Positions 8,484 through 15,907 of a DNA stretch of 49,931 bases are shown here, one piece after another. The stretch lies in assembly GCA_902790175.1 (NCBI GenBank), contig CADAQZ010000026.1, forward strand, positions 1-49,931, read 5' to 3'. The stretch comes from an uncultured Eubacteriales bacterium. Lineage in GTDB: Bacteria; Bacillota; Clostridia; Christensenellales; Aristaeellaceae. Within the stretch, counting starts at the first letter, position 1. The number at the start of each line of letters is the position of its first letter. A model generated the notes under the pieces. It had not been told where the DNA came from. It saw nothing but the letters and a program-made list of their open reading frames with translations, and made no database searches. The position numbers were made by a program, and so were the translations under genes.

Positions 8484-8530
8484 GAAATGAGGAATTAGGA
8501 ATGAGGAATGAGGAATGGATGGCGGCAGCC
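8484..8530 (+). repeat. Heptamer tail repeat with head-like end
   Basis: Tandem GGAATGA/GGAATTA units ending in ATGGCGGCAGCC, related to the head-plus-tail repeat seen elsewhere. It sits in the divergent gap and supplies the sequence just upstream of the next promoter. Confidence 0.7.
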
Positions 8531-8539
8531 ACAAAAATG

Positions 8540-8548
8540 TGCTATACT
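8540..8548 (+). promoter_or_regulatory. Extended -10 promoter for the WYL regulator
   Basis: TGCTATACT (TGn plus TATACT) lies about 35 bp before the start of the WYL gene. No good -35 is seen; that position falls in repeat sequence. Confidence 0.5.
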
Positions 8549-8583
8549 ATCCCCATCGACCATCATCGCGGGGAGGGCGTTCC

Positions 8584-9576
8584 ATGAAGGGAGAAAACCA
8601 GAAGCTGAAGATGCTTTACCTGTCGAAGCTGTTCATGGAGCAGACGGACGACGAGCACGGCCTGACCATGCCCGAGATCATCGAGAAGCTGGCCGCACAG
8701 GGCGTGAACGCCGACCGCAAGACGCTGTACATGGACCTGGAGGAGCTGCGCCGCTACGGGCTGGACATCCTCAGCCAGCAGGTGGGCCACAGGACCTACT
8801 ACTCCCTGGGCGCGCGGGACTTCGAGCTTCCGGAACTGAAGCTGCTGGTAGACTCGGTGCAGGCGGCGAAGTTCATCACGGACAAGAAGTCGCGCGAGTT
8901 GATCCGCAAGCTGGAAGGCCTCGTGTCCGTGCACCAGGCGCGCCAGCTGCATCGGCAGGTGCTGATATCGGGCCGCGTCAAGACCATGAACGAGAGCATC
9001 TACTATAACATCGACAAGCTGCACGGCGCGATCAACGCCGATTCGCAGATCCGCTTCCAGTACTACCAGTGGAACCTGCGCCGGGAGATGGAGCTGCGCC
9101 GCGGCGGGGCCTGGTACGAGGTGAGCCCGTGGGCGCTGATCTGGGATGACGAGAACTACTACCTGGTGGCCTTCGACGCCGCGGACAATCGGATCAAGCA
9201 CTACCGCGTGGACAAGATGCTGCGCATCAGGACGACGGACGAGCGGCGGCTGGGCCGCGAGACGTTCCGCGCGTTCGACATGGCCAAATACACGAAGAGC
9301 CTTTTCGGGATGTACGGCGGCGAGGAGACGGCCGTGACGCTTCAGGGCGAGAGCCGCTTCGCCGGCGTGGTGATCGACCGCTTCGGCAAGGACATCGCGC
9401 TTCTGCCCATCGGAGACGACCGCTTCGAGGCGAAGGTGAACGTGGCCGTCAGCCCCCAGTTCTTCGGCTGGGTGATGGGCCTGGGCGGCGGCGTGGTCGT
9501 CACCGGCCCCGGCCCGGTGGTGAAGCGGATGCGCGAGACCGTGCAGACGCTGGCGGAGCAATACTTGGAAAAGTGA
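8584..9576 (+). CDS. WYL-domain transcriptional regulator
   Basis: Protein of 330 residues with an N-terminal winged helix-turn-helix (about residues 10-65, with the motif RKTLYMDLEELRRYG) and a WYL ligand-sensing domain (about 130-310, containing WYEVSPWALIWDD). WYL proteins bind nucleotides or nucleic acids and act as transcription factors, often beside defence or DNA-stress genes; no such system is recognised here. The start at 8584 is set by GGGGAGGG. It is divergent from the kinase gene and ends at a strong terminator. Three tiny ORFs follow and are its nearest candidate targets (inference). Confidence 0.85.
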   Translation: MKGENQKLKMLYLSKLFMEQTDDEHGLTMPEIIEKLAAQGVNADRKTLYMDLEELRRYGLDILSQQVGHRTYYSLGARDFELPELKLLVDSVQAAKFITDKKSRELIRKLEGLVSVHQARQLHRQVLISGRVKTMNESIYYNIDKLHGAINADSQIRFQYYQWNLRREMELRRGGAWYEVSPWALIWDDENYYLVAFDAADNRIKHYRVDKMLRIRTTDERRLGRETFRAFDMAKYTKSLFGMYGGEETAVTLQGESRFAGVVIDRFGKDIALLPIGDDRFEAKVNVAVSPQFFGWVMGLGGGVVVTGPGPVVKRMRETVQTLAEQYLEK

Positions 9577-9619
9577 CAAAAACCCGCCCTTTCAAGGGTG
9601 AAAAACGGGACATCAAAAT

Positions 9620-9648
9620 GCCCTCGACGCAAGTCGAGGGCGTTTTTT
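9620..9648 (+). terminator. Intrinsic terminator of the WYL gene
   Basis: Perfect 9-bp stem GCCCTCGAC / GTCGAGGGC with a GCAA tetraloop, followed by GTTTTTT. Confidence 0.93.
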
Positions 9649-9654
9649 CGGACA

Positions 9655-9702
9655 CCCCTTTTGATAGACTGTCTTCAGACGGAAGGCAGACTGTCAAAGG
9701 GG
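9655..9702 (+). promoter_or_regulatory. Leader hairpin covering the ribosome site of a small ORF
   Basis: Two arms of 22 and 21 bases (9655-9676 and 9682-9702) pair with one bulged U, two G-U pairs and one mismatch. The 3' arm contains AAAGGGG of the AAAGGGGG ribosome site for the ORF at 9711. The fold would hide that site, so translation of the small ORF may be switched by RNA structure. No clear promoter is seen between the terminator and this hairpin. Confidence 0.6.
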
Positions 9703-9710
9703 GTTTTCAT

Positions 9711-9866
9711 ATGCACAGCATCCGTTATCTACAGAAGATCAAGAAGCGCGGGCCGTTCGGCCTGCCCTACACCGCGCTGGTCGTGCGGGTGGCGCACGTG
9801 GACGATCGCCACTGGCAGCGACTCAGGCACCGCCCGTTTTCGCTGAACGACATGCTGATCTACTGA
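9711..9866 (+). CDS. Small basic protein, 51 aa, unknown
   Basis: Starts MHSIRYLQKIKKRG and is rich in Arg, Lys and His, with no membrane helix. AAAGGGGG lies 8 bases before the ATG but inside a leader hairpin. It is first of three small ORFs in a row on the same strand and uses GC-rich codons like its neighbours. It could be a short nucleic-acid-binding or leader peptide. No family is recognised. Confidence 0.6.
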   Translation: MHSIRYLQKIKKRGPFGLPYTALVVRVAHVDDRHWQRLRHRPFSLNDMLIY

Positions 9867-9879
9867 GGGGGTGAAAGAC

Positions 9880-10008
9880 ATGTTCAAACCCGCGGGATAC
9901 TACACCAGCCAGGGCTACACCGGCTTTCTGCCGAGCGGTGGCCGCATGGCCTTCCCCACCCAGGAGGAATACCTGGACTTCGTGCGCGAATGGCAGGAGG
10001 CCGCCTGA
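9880..10008 (+). CDS. Small protein, 42 aa, unknown
   Basis: Starts MFKPAGYYTSQGYTGFLPSG and ends in an acidic helix (EEYLDFVREWQEAA). A strong ribosome site, GAGGGGGTG, lies upstream. The Gly/Tyr-rich front followed by a short acidic helix looks like a compact folded domain. It begins 13 bases after the preceding ORF and overlaps the next by one base (TGATG). The family is unknown. Confidence 0.66.
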   Translation: MFKPAGYYTSQGYTGFLPSGGRMAFPTQEEYLDFVREWQEAA

Positions 10009-10142
10009 TGGACGGCCTCCTGCAAGACGCCGCGCCCGAGAAGGACGCGGCCCGGGAGGAGCGCCCCGACCGGGAGCCGGACATCGACATCGACTTCTGG
10101 ACGCTGCTGTGCGAGGCGCGGATCATACAGCTGCATGGATAG
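10008..10142 (+). CDS. Small acidic protein, 44 aa, unknown
   Basis: Its ATG shares the A of the previous stop codon (TGATG), a sign of translational coupling. The sequence is acidic in the middle (PDREPDIDIDF) with a short hydrophobic end. GGAGG just upstream can act as ribosome site. With the preceding 51- and 42-residue proteins it makes a small operon of unknown function. It converges with the response regulator gene. Confidence 0.58.
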   Translation: MDGLLQDAAPEKDAAREERPDREPDIDIDFWTLLCEARIIQLHG

Positions 10143-10198
10143 GTCGATGGCTTTGCGAATTTTTTACACCATGTAACTTGTGTAACCCATGTAACTTT

Positions 10199-10963
10199 TC
10201 ATCCCTTCCCCAGGCTGTCGCGATACTCGCCAGGGGTCATGCCCTCCAGGCGCTTGAAGCTCTTGGAGAAGTGGGCCACGTCCACGTAGCCCGCCTGCTC
10301 AGCCACGGCGTGGATGCGCAGGCTGCCGTCCGCCAGCAGCACCTTCGCGCGCTCGATGCGCATGCGGCCCAGCAGGTCGAAGAAGCTCTGGTTCGTGTGC
10401 TTGTTGATGAGCTTGGACAGGTGCCACTGGCTGACGTACACGTGGTCGGCCACGTCGCCCAGGCTCAGATGCTCGGCGCAGTGGGCGCGCATGTAGTCCA
10501 GCGCCTGGCGCACGATGAAATTCCCGGCGGCGCTGCCCGCGGCGGCGGGGTCGTCCTCCGGCTCCGCGCCCGCGGGGACGGGCGGCAGCGCGTCCAGCCG
10601 CGCCGTCATCGTGCGGATGGCCTCGTACAGCTCGTCCAGCTTGCTGGGCTTGAGCAGATACCGGCACACGCCCAGATTCAGCGCGGTCTGGGCGTATTCA
10701 AAGTCGCGAAACGCCGTGAGCACCGCGATCTGCAGCCGCGGGAACTCGCTGCGCAGCGCCGCCACCATGCTCAGGCCGTCCATGTTGGGCATGCGGATGT
10801 CGGTGAGCAGTATATCCGGGCGCAATTCGCGCACCAGCCGCAGGCCCTCCTCGCCGTTTGAAGCCGTGCCGACCACCTCGCAGCCCATGTCGCCCCAGCG
10901 CACCGCCTTGGACAGGCCGTCCAGTATGATGTGTTCGTCGTCCACCAGCACCACGCGATACAT
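10199..10963 (-). CDS. Response regulator with AraC-type DNA-binding domain (YesN-like)
   Basis: Protein of 254 residues. The receiver domain (1-120) has the acidic pair in VVLVDDE, the phosphoacceptor Asp in LLTDIRMP near residue 54 and the Lys in LLKPSKLDE. The C-terminal AraC domain (about 150-250) has two helix-turn-helices and ends MTPGEYRDS. A GGAGG ribosome site precedes the ATG. It lies 10 bases after the solute-binding protein gene and is the likely partner of the sensor kinase two genes upstream. Targets are unknown; sugar uptake genes are the usual ones for this family. Confidence 0.9.
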   Translation of the reverse strand: MYRVVLVDDEHIILDGLSKAVRWGDMGCEVVGTASNGEEGLRLVRELRPDILLTDIRMPNMDGLSMVAALRSEFPRLQIAVLTAFRDFEYAQTALNLGVCRYLLKPSKLDELYEAIRTMTARLDALPPVPAGAEPEDDPAAAGSAAGNFIVRQALDYMRAHCAEHLSLGDVADHVYVSQWHLSKLINKHTNQSFFDLLGRMRIERAKVLLADGSLRIHAVAEQAGYVDVAHFSKSFKRLEGMTPGEYRDSLGKG

Positions 10964-10973
10964 ATTGACCTCC

Positions 10974-12170
10974 TCACTCGCTGAACGGCTCCAGTGCCAT
11001 CACCGTCTCCCAACACGCCTCCGCCGTCATGCGGCCGTCGGCCACGGCGGGCACACAGTTGAGGAGCCACGCCTCGCGGGCATCCTTGTTCATGTCGTCC
11101 TGCACCGGGCCGAGCAGCACCTCCGCCCCGTCCAGCAGCGCCAGCGCCGACTCCTGCATCGCGCCGGAGGTCTGCTCCTGGTTCAGCAGCGCCAGGTGCT
11201 CCGGCGACGTGAGCCAGGCCAGCAGCTGCACCGCGGCGTCGCGGCGCTCGGGGTCGTCCCAGGCGCGGCGGGTCAGGTAGAAGCCCATCGACACGCCGCC
11301 GATCACCGCGCCGCCCGCGCCCTCGCGGCGCGGCACGGGCAGCACCTGCACGCTGTCCATGCTCTCAGCGGGCAGCGTGTTGGCGAACCAGCTGCCGTCG
11401 AACTGCATCGCGGCCTTCTTGTCGCGGAACATCTGGCTGGTGACGGTCTCGGACGTGTTCAGCGCGTCCGCCGGGAACGCGCCCAGCTCGTACAGCCGCC
11501 GGATCAGCGCCATGCCCTCGCGCCAGCTCTCGGGCACCTGGTCCGCCGACGCGGGCCGCGCGGCATACTCGTCCGGCGTGGCGCAGGCCAGCACGCAGCA
11601 CTCCGCCAGGTAGTGCGGGATGTCGGAGAACGACACCGCGATCGGCGTGACGCCCGCCGCGGCGAAGCCCGCCACCGCCGCCTCCAGGTGGTCCCACGTG
11701 TCCGGCAGGGGCAGGCCGTACTGCTCGAACAGGTCGGTGTTCACGAACAGGCCCTCGTAGTAGGGCCGGGCCGGGATGGCGTACACCACGCCGTCGTCCT
11801 CGCGCAGGGCCTCGCTCTCCGGCAGCGAAAGCTGGGGATAGGCGGCGTTGATCTCTTCGATGGGCACCATCCGGCGCAATATCGGCGCGGAATCGCCGCT
11901 GCACGCGAAGAAAAACAGCACGTCCGGCTCGTTGCCCGCGGCGAAATCGCTCAGCACGCGCGCCTTCCATGTCTCGTCGCTGGTGGCCGAGGCGTCCTCC
12001 ACGATGTTGCCGGTGCGCTCCTCGTAGTCGCGCAGCAGCTCCGCGTAGGTGATCGCCGCCACGTCCTCCCCGGCGAAGCAGCTCACCGTCTTCAGCGCCA
12101 CGCCCTCCGAGAGCGCGCCGAGGTTTGCGAATATCGCAAGGGCCAGGAATAATAGTATCGTTCGCTTCAT
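10974..12170 (-). CDS. Extracellular solute-binding protein (sugar type, family 1)
   Basis: Protein of 398 residues with an N-terminal signal peptide (MKRTILLFLALAIFA...) and no clear lipobox cysteine. The mature part resembles family 1 sugar-binding proteins. AAAAGGAG precedes the ATG. It sits between the YesM-like kinase and the YesN-like regulator, with no permease genes beside it. It may therefore serve as the external ligand sensor for the kinase, or pair with transporter genes elsewhere. Both ideas are inference. Confidence 0.82.
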   Translation of the reverse strand: MKRTILLFLALAIFANLGALSEGVALKTVSCFAGEDVAAITYAELLRDYEERTGNIVEDASATSDETWKARVLSDFAAGNEPDVLFFFACSGDSAPILRRMVPIEEINAAYPQLSLPESEALREDDGVVYAIPARPYYEGLFVNTDLFEQYGLPLPDTWDHLEAAVAGFAAAGVTPIAVSFSDIPHYLAECCVLACATPDEYAARPASADQVPESWREGMALIRRLYELGAFPADALNTSETVTSQMFRDKKAAMQFDGSWFANTLPAESMDSVQVLPVPRREGAGGAVIGGVSMGFYLTRRAWDDPERRDAAVQLLAWLTSPEHLALLNQEQTSGAMQESALALLDGAEVLLGPVQDDMNKDAREAWLLNCVPAVADGRMTAEACWETVMALEPFSE

Positions 12171-12185
12171 GGCATCTCCTTTTCT

Positions 12186-12236
12186 ATGAGTGAGGAGTTA
12201 GGAGTGTGGAGTGAGGAGTTGATGGCGGCTGACGCG
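12186..12236 (+). repeat. Head-plus-tail repeat (inverted copy)
   Basis: Tail units GTGAGGAGTTAGGAG run from 12186, followed by a head variant GCGGCTGACGCG at 12225-12236, which is the reverse complement of the usual head with one change. It stands just upstream of the solute-binding protein's ribosome site. Confidence 0.72.
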
Positions 12237-12245
12237 AATCCAAAT

Positions 12246-12335
12246 GTCTTCCCCTTTAGGGGAGGCAAGAAGTCGCGTTAGCCTTGGCTCCCCTGTGTAA
12301 GGGGAGCTGTCACCGTAGGTGACTGAGGGGTTGGC
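12246..12335. repeat. MITE-like palindromic element (partial)
   Basis: Contains CTTCCCCTTTAGGGGAGG and CTCCCCTGTGTAAGGGGAG hairpins and ends in GAGGGGTTGGC, matching one end of the 5.1-kb element. Confidence 0.7.
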
Positions 12336-12338
12336 TAT

Positions 12339-12375
12339 TAACTCCTCACTCCTAATTCCTCACTCCTCACTCCTC
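12339..12375 (-). repeat. Heptamer tail at the 3' end of the sensor kinase gene
   Basis: On the minus strand GGAGTGA/GGAATTA units start inside the last codons of the kinase gene and encode its final Glu-Glu and TGA stop. Confidence 0.75.
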
Positions 12376-14082
12376 CTGCGGTATCTCGACAAACACCCTC
12401 GTCCATCCCGGCTCGTCGGTGACGACGCGCAGGCGCGCGCGGTCGCCGTAGATCAGCTTCAGGCGGGTGCAGATGTTCGCCAGGCCCAGGTGGGAGCCGC
12501 CCTGGCTGTCGCCGTTCAGCGCGGCCTCGATGCGGCGGCGATCCTCGGCGGTGGCCATCCGGCCGCTGTTGGCGACCTCCAGGCGCAGCGCGCCGTCCTC
12601 GTGGGCGCAGCGCAGCAGTATCTCCCCGCCGCCCTCGGGCGCGATGCCGTGCTCCACGGCGTTTTCGATCAGCGGCTGCAGCGTCAGCGCGGGCAGCACG
12701 TCCTCCAGTGCCTGCGGCGCGGCGTCGATCCGGCTCTTGAGCCGTTCGCCGAAGCGCAGGCCCACGAAGTAGAAGTAGGCGTTGGCCGTCTCCAGCTCCT
12801 CGCGCAGCGTCAGCGTGCGCCTGTCGCCGCGCGACATCCCCGCGTTGAGCAGCACGCTCAGCGATTCCACCATCGCCGAGATCGACTCAGAGCCCTCGAT
12901 GCGCGCCTGCCAGTTGATCGTCTCCAGCGCGTTGTTGATGAAGTGCGGGTTGATGCGGCTCTGCATGGCCTGGATGCGCGCGTCCCGCAGGGCGATCTCT
13001 TCCTTATAAGTCTTGTCGATCAGCTCGCGCAGCCGCAGGCTCATGTTCGAGAAGGCCTTGCCCAGCGTGCCCAGCTCGTCGTCGCCCTGCATCGGCACGG
13101 TCACGCCCAGCTCCCCGGCCTCGATGCGGTTCGCGGCGTCGGAGAGGATGGCGATGGGCCGCGTGATGCGCCGGTAGACGTACCAGGCGATCACGAGCAG
13201 GATCGGCGCCAGCAGCAGGATCAGCCCGCCCAGCAGCAGCCGGAACGCGTCCAGCTCGCCGTAGAGCCGCGCGCGGCCCAGCAAAAGCCCCGCGCGCAGG
13301 TCGTAGTCGCGGTCCGCGCCCACGCGCATCAGCGCGTACTGCCCTGCCCCGGCGACGGCGATCTCGCCCTCGGGCAGCGCGTCCCACCGCGCGCCCTCCG
13401 GCCCGCCCGCGCCGGTGCCGGTCACGTCGTCCAGCGCCACGTCGTCCAGCGCCACGTCCAGCCGCGCGTCCCAGCTCTTCGCCAGCGCCGCCAGCGGCCC
13501 GATCAGCGCGTCGGTGTCGATGCCCAGCACCAGCATGCCGTAGGGCTTCATGCGCAAATTCATCAGGTTGCGCACCAGGTACACCTCGCCGTCTACGCTC
13601 ACAAAGCGCCCGCGGGTGTCCAGCGCCTCGCCCATGGCCTTCACCTGCTCGTGCGCCTTCGCCTGGTAGGCCGCCGCGGCGTCCGCGCCGCCGCGGTTCA
13701 CCAGCAACAGGTCCGGGTTGTCCAGCGTGAAGCAGGCCGCGAAGGTCAAAAGGGCCTCGCGGCTGTACTTGCGCTCGATGTAGCTGCGGGCGCGGCGCAG
13801 GAACTCGCTGCCCTGGATGGCCCCGGAATCGCGCTGGGCCGCGGCGTCGGTCAGCTCGCCGTCGTAGGTGGCGTCGCGGGAGAGCGTCACCAGCTTCCTG
13901 AGGTTGTCCTCCGCGAGCGTCATGGAGTAGTCCATGCCGGCGAGCAGCGCGGACTCCGTCTTGGCCTGGAAGTCCTTGAACACGGCGCCGCCCATGTACA
14001 GGCCCAGCACCACCGCGGGCAGCAGGTAGCAGATCAGCACGATCGCCGTCAGCTGGACGCGAATCTTCCGAAACACACGCAT
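12367..14082 (-). CDS. Sensor histidine kinase (YesM/LytS-like)
   Basis: Protein of 571 residues from the ATG at 14082, preceded by GGAGG. It has a first membrane helix (about residues 10-33), an extracellular sensing part, a second helix (about 275-300), a HAMP domain, the His-kinase motif MQSRINPHFINNALE with the phosphoacceptor His, and a C-terminal ATPase domain with LTLQPLIENAVEHG and GGSHLGLANIC. This is the YesM class, which pairs with AraC-type response regulators. The extracellular part contains a short duplication, DVALDDVALDDV. The kinase, binding protein and regulator genes follow one another on one strand. Confidence 0.92.
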   Translation of the reverse strand: MRVFRKIRVQLTAIVLICYLLPAVVLGLYMGGAVFKDFQAKTESALLAGMDYSMTLAEDNLRKLVTLSRDATYDGELTDAAAQRDSGAIQGSEFLRRARSYIERKYSREALLTFAACFTLDNPDLLLVNRGGADAAAAYQAKAHEQVKAMGEALDTRGRFVSVDGEVYLVRNLMNLRMKPYGMLVLGIDTDALIGPLAALAKSWDARLDVALDDVALDDVTGTGAGGPEGARWDALPEGEIAVAGAGQYALMRVGADRDYDLRAGLLLGRARLYGELDAFRLLLGGLILLLAPILLVIAWYVYRRITRPIAILSDAANRIEAGELGVTVPMQGDDELGTLGKAFSNMSLRLRELIDKTYKEEIALRDARIQAMQSRINPHFINNALETINWQARIEGSESISAMVESLSVLLNAGMSRGDRRTLTLREELETANAYFYFVGLRFGERLKSRIDAAPQALEDVLPALTLQPLIENAVEHGIAPEGGGEILLRCAHEDGALRLEVANSGRMATAEDRRRIEAALNGDSQGGSHLGLANICTRLKLIYGDRARLRVVTDEPGWTRVFVEIPQEE

Positions 14083-14102
14083 GGCAGACCTCCGATTATT
14101 GG

Positions 14103-14177
14103 ACAACCCCTCCGGCGCTGACGCTTCGCTAGGCCCTGCGGGCTGCGCCACCTCCCCTTACACAGGGGAGGCTTTTG
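14103..14177. repeat. MITE-like palindromic element (partial)
   Basis: Starts ACAACCCCTCCGGCGC and ends with the hairpin CCTCCCCTTACACAGGGGAGG plus CTTTT, which could end plus-strand transcription. Confidence 0.68.
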
Positions 14178-14222
14178 GGCGGGCGCGGGGGCGGACCTTC
14201 CGCCGCAACGCCGCCCCTACGG
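14178..14222. repeat. GC-rich palindromic repeat, CGCCGCCCCTAC type
   Basis: GGGCGGGCGCGGGGGCGGAC, then CTTCCGCCGC and ending CGCCCCTACGG. Nearly identical copies occur at 18534-18576 and, as a longer version, at 27575-27650. Confidence 0.7.
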
Positions 14223-14230
14223 AGAGAACG

Positions 14231-14269
14231 CGCGGCAGCCGCTATTCCTACTCCCTACTCCCTATTCCC
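14231..14269 (-). repeat. Head-plus-tail repeat at the 3' end of the mutase gene
   Basis: Head CGCGGCAGCCGC (14231-14242), then tail units read on the minus strand as GGGAGTAGGGAGTAGG. The first tail unit supplies the natural TAG stop of the mutase at 14269-14271. Confidence 0.72.
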
Positions 14270-15703
14270 TAAAACGGCAAATTCAAATAATCCGCCATCA
14301 TGCCCACCAGCGCGCGGGCGCGCTCCATGGTTTCGGCCTCGGCGAACACGCGCACGCGCGGCTCGGTGCCGGCGCACGCGCGGCTCGGTGCCGGAGAAGC
14401 GCAGTATGATCCACTCGTCCCCGAGGTAGATCTTGCAGCCGTCCTCCCAGCTGACGCGGGTGATCGGCGCGTCGAACGTCGGCAGCTCGCGCCGCTCGAA
14501 CACGCGCGAGGAGATCTCCTGCTTGCGCGCCTCGGTCAGCAGCCAGTCGTACTCCGCCATGTGCAACTCGCCGAACTCGTCGAATATCTCCTGCACCGTC
14601 TGCGAAAGCGGTTTATTCGTCACGGCCAGCATCTCCACCAGCAGCGAGGCGGCGTAGAGGCCGTCCTTGCCGAAGATGTGGCCGCGCACCGTGAGGCCAC
14701 CGGAGCTCTCGCCGCCCAGCAGCGCGTCGTGCTCCTGCATCGCGGCGGAGATGTTCTTGAAGCCCACGGGCACCTCGACGCATTCCTCGCCGAACTTCGC
14801 GGCCACGCGGTCGAGCAGATGCGTGGTGGCGATGTTGCGCACCACGGCTCCCTTCCAGCCCTTGTACCTGAGCAGGTAGTAGTACAGCAGCACGAGGATC
14901 TCGTTGGCGGAGACGTAGCGGCCCTTCTCGTCGATCACGCCCAGGCGGTCGGCGTCGCCGTCGGTGGCGATGCCCAGGTCGGCCTCCTGGTCGATCACCT
15001 GGCGCTGCAGATCCGCCAGCGTGTCCACGGTGGGCGCGGGCAGGCGGCGGCCGAAGAAGGCGTCGTGGGTGTCGTGGATGACGGTCACGTCGCAGCGGCA
15101 GCTGTACAGTATGGTCATCAGGCCCGTGCGGCTGACGCCGTACATCGGGTCCAGCACGATGCGCGGGCGGCGGCGGCGGATGGCCTTCGTATCGATGCGC
15201 TCGAGGATCGAATCGAGGTAGGCGTCGCGGGTGTCCACCAGCGCGATGGCCCCCGACTGCTTGCCCTCCTCGAAGTCGATCGGATGGATGTCCGCGGGGG
15301 TGAGCGCGTTGGCCACGGACTGGATCTCGTCCGTCACCTCCGGCAGCGCGTCGCGCCCGCCGTAGGTGAACAGCTTGATGCCGTTGTACAGCGCCGGGTT
15401 GTGGCTGGCGGTGATGGCCGCGCCGTAGGGCAGCTCCCAGCTCTTGACCGTGAACATGATCTGCGGCGTGGGCGGGGAGATGTTGATGAAGTCCACCTTC
15501 ACGCCCTCCCCCGCGATGGCCTCGGAGAACCATACGGCGGCCTCGCGGCTAAGGAAGCGCCGGTCGTAGCCGATGCAGATCTCCCTGCGGACGCCCTCGC
15601 GGACGATGCGCCGCCCCAGCGCCACCGCGACCTTCTGGATGTTCTCGCGCGTGAACCCGTCGCCGATGACGGCGCGCCACCCGCCGGTACCGAATTGGAT
15701 CAT
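14269..15703 (-). CDS. Phosphoglucomutase/phosphomannomutase, frameshifted near the C-terminus
   Basis: Interconverts hexose 1- and 6-phosphates, here most likely turning glucose 1-phosphate from the neighbouring phosphorylases into glucose 6-phosphate. Alpha-D-phosphohexomutase landmarks are ITASHNP (phosphoserine loop), DGDADRLGV (metal loop), GGESSGG (sugar loop) and RFSGTEP (phosphate loop). After RFSGTEPRV the frame is lost: a 22-bp unit is present twice in tandem at 14350-14393. Removing one copy restores a normal ending (RVFAEAETMERA...) and a stop at 14269. Read literally, the frame runs on to 14255 with an abnormal Arg-rich end. The AGGAGTG ribosome site supports the ATG at 15703. 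All active-site loops come before the lesion. Confidence 0.88.
14350..14393. repeat. 22-bp tandem duplication inside the mutase gene
   Basis: Two perfect copies of the unit at 14350-14371 and 14372-14393, beginning GCGCACGCGCGGCTC. The extra 22 bp shift the reading frame by one base. Confidence 0.95.
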
Positions 15704-15744
15704 AACGGATCACTCCTGTTGATATGTTCTTCCACATTTTGCGT

Positions 15745-15839
15745 ACAGATTCTTCGACTTCATTTCGCCTGCGGCTCCATTTCGCTCAGAATGACAGCGT
15801 TTCGCATCGTTGTCATCCTGAGCGAAGCGAAGGATCTGT
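15745..15839. repeat. Inverted GTCATCCTGAGCG repeat
   Basis: Two facing arms: CAGATTCTTCGACTTC...GCTCAGAATGAC and GTCATCCTGAGCGAAGCG...GGATCTG. It fills most of the 204-base gap between mutase and phosphorylase. Translated, it gives the known spurious CHPERSEG-type peptide. Confidence 0.85.
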
Positions 15840-15907
15840 ACATTGCGCTTTCAAATACCATCTTGCATGGACCAGCAGGGCTTCGCATGCCTGCCAATCG
15901 CCGGCAA

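Noticed and set aside
10143-10198. Terminator between the small ORFs and the response regulator
   Set aside because: Only a weak 6-bp TTACAC/GTGTAA pairing and a direct repeat CCATGTAACTT-like; no T-tract hairpin.
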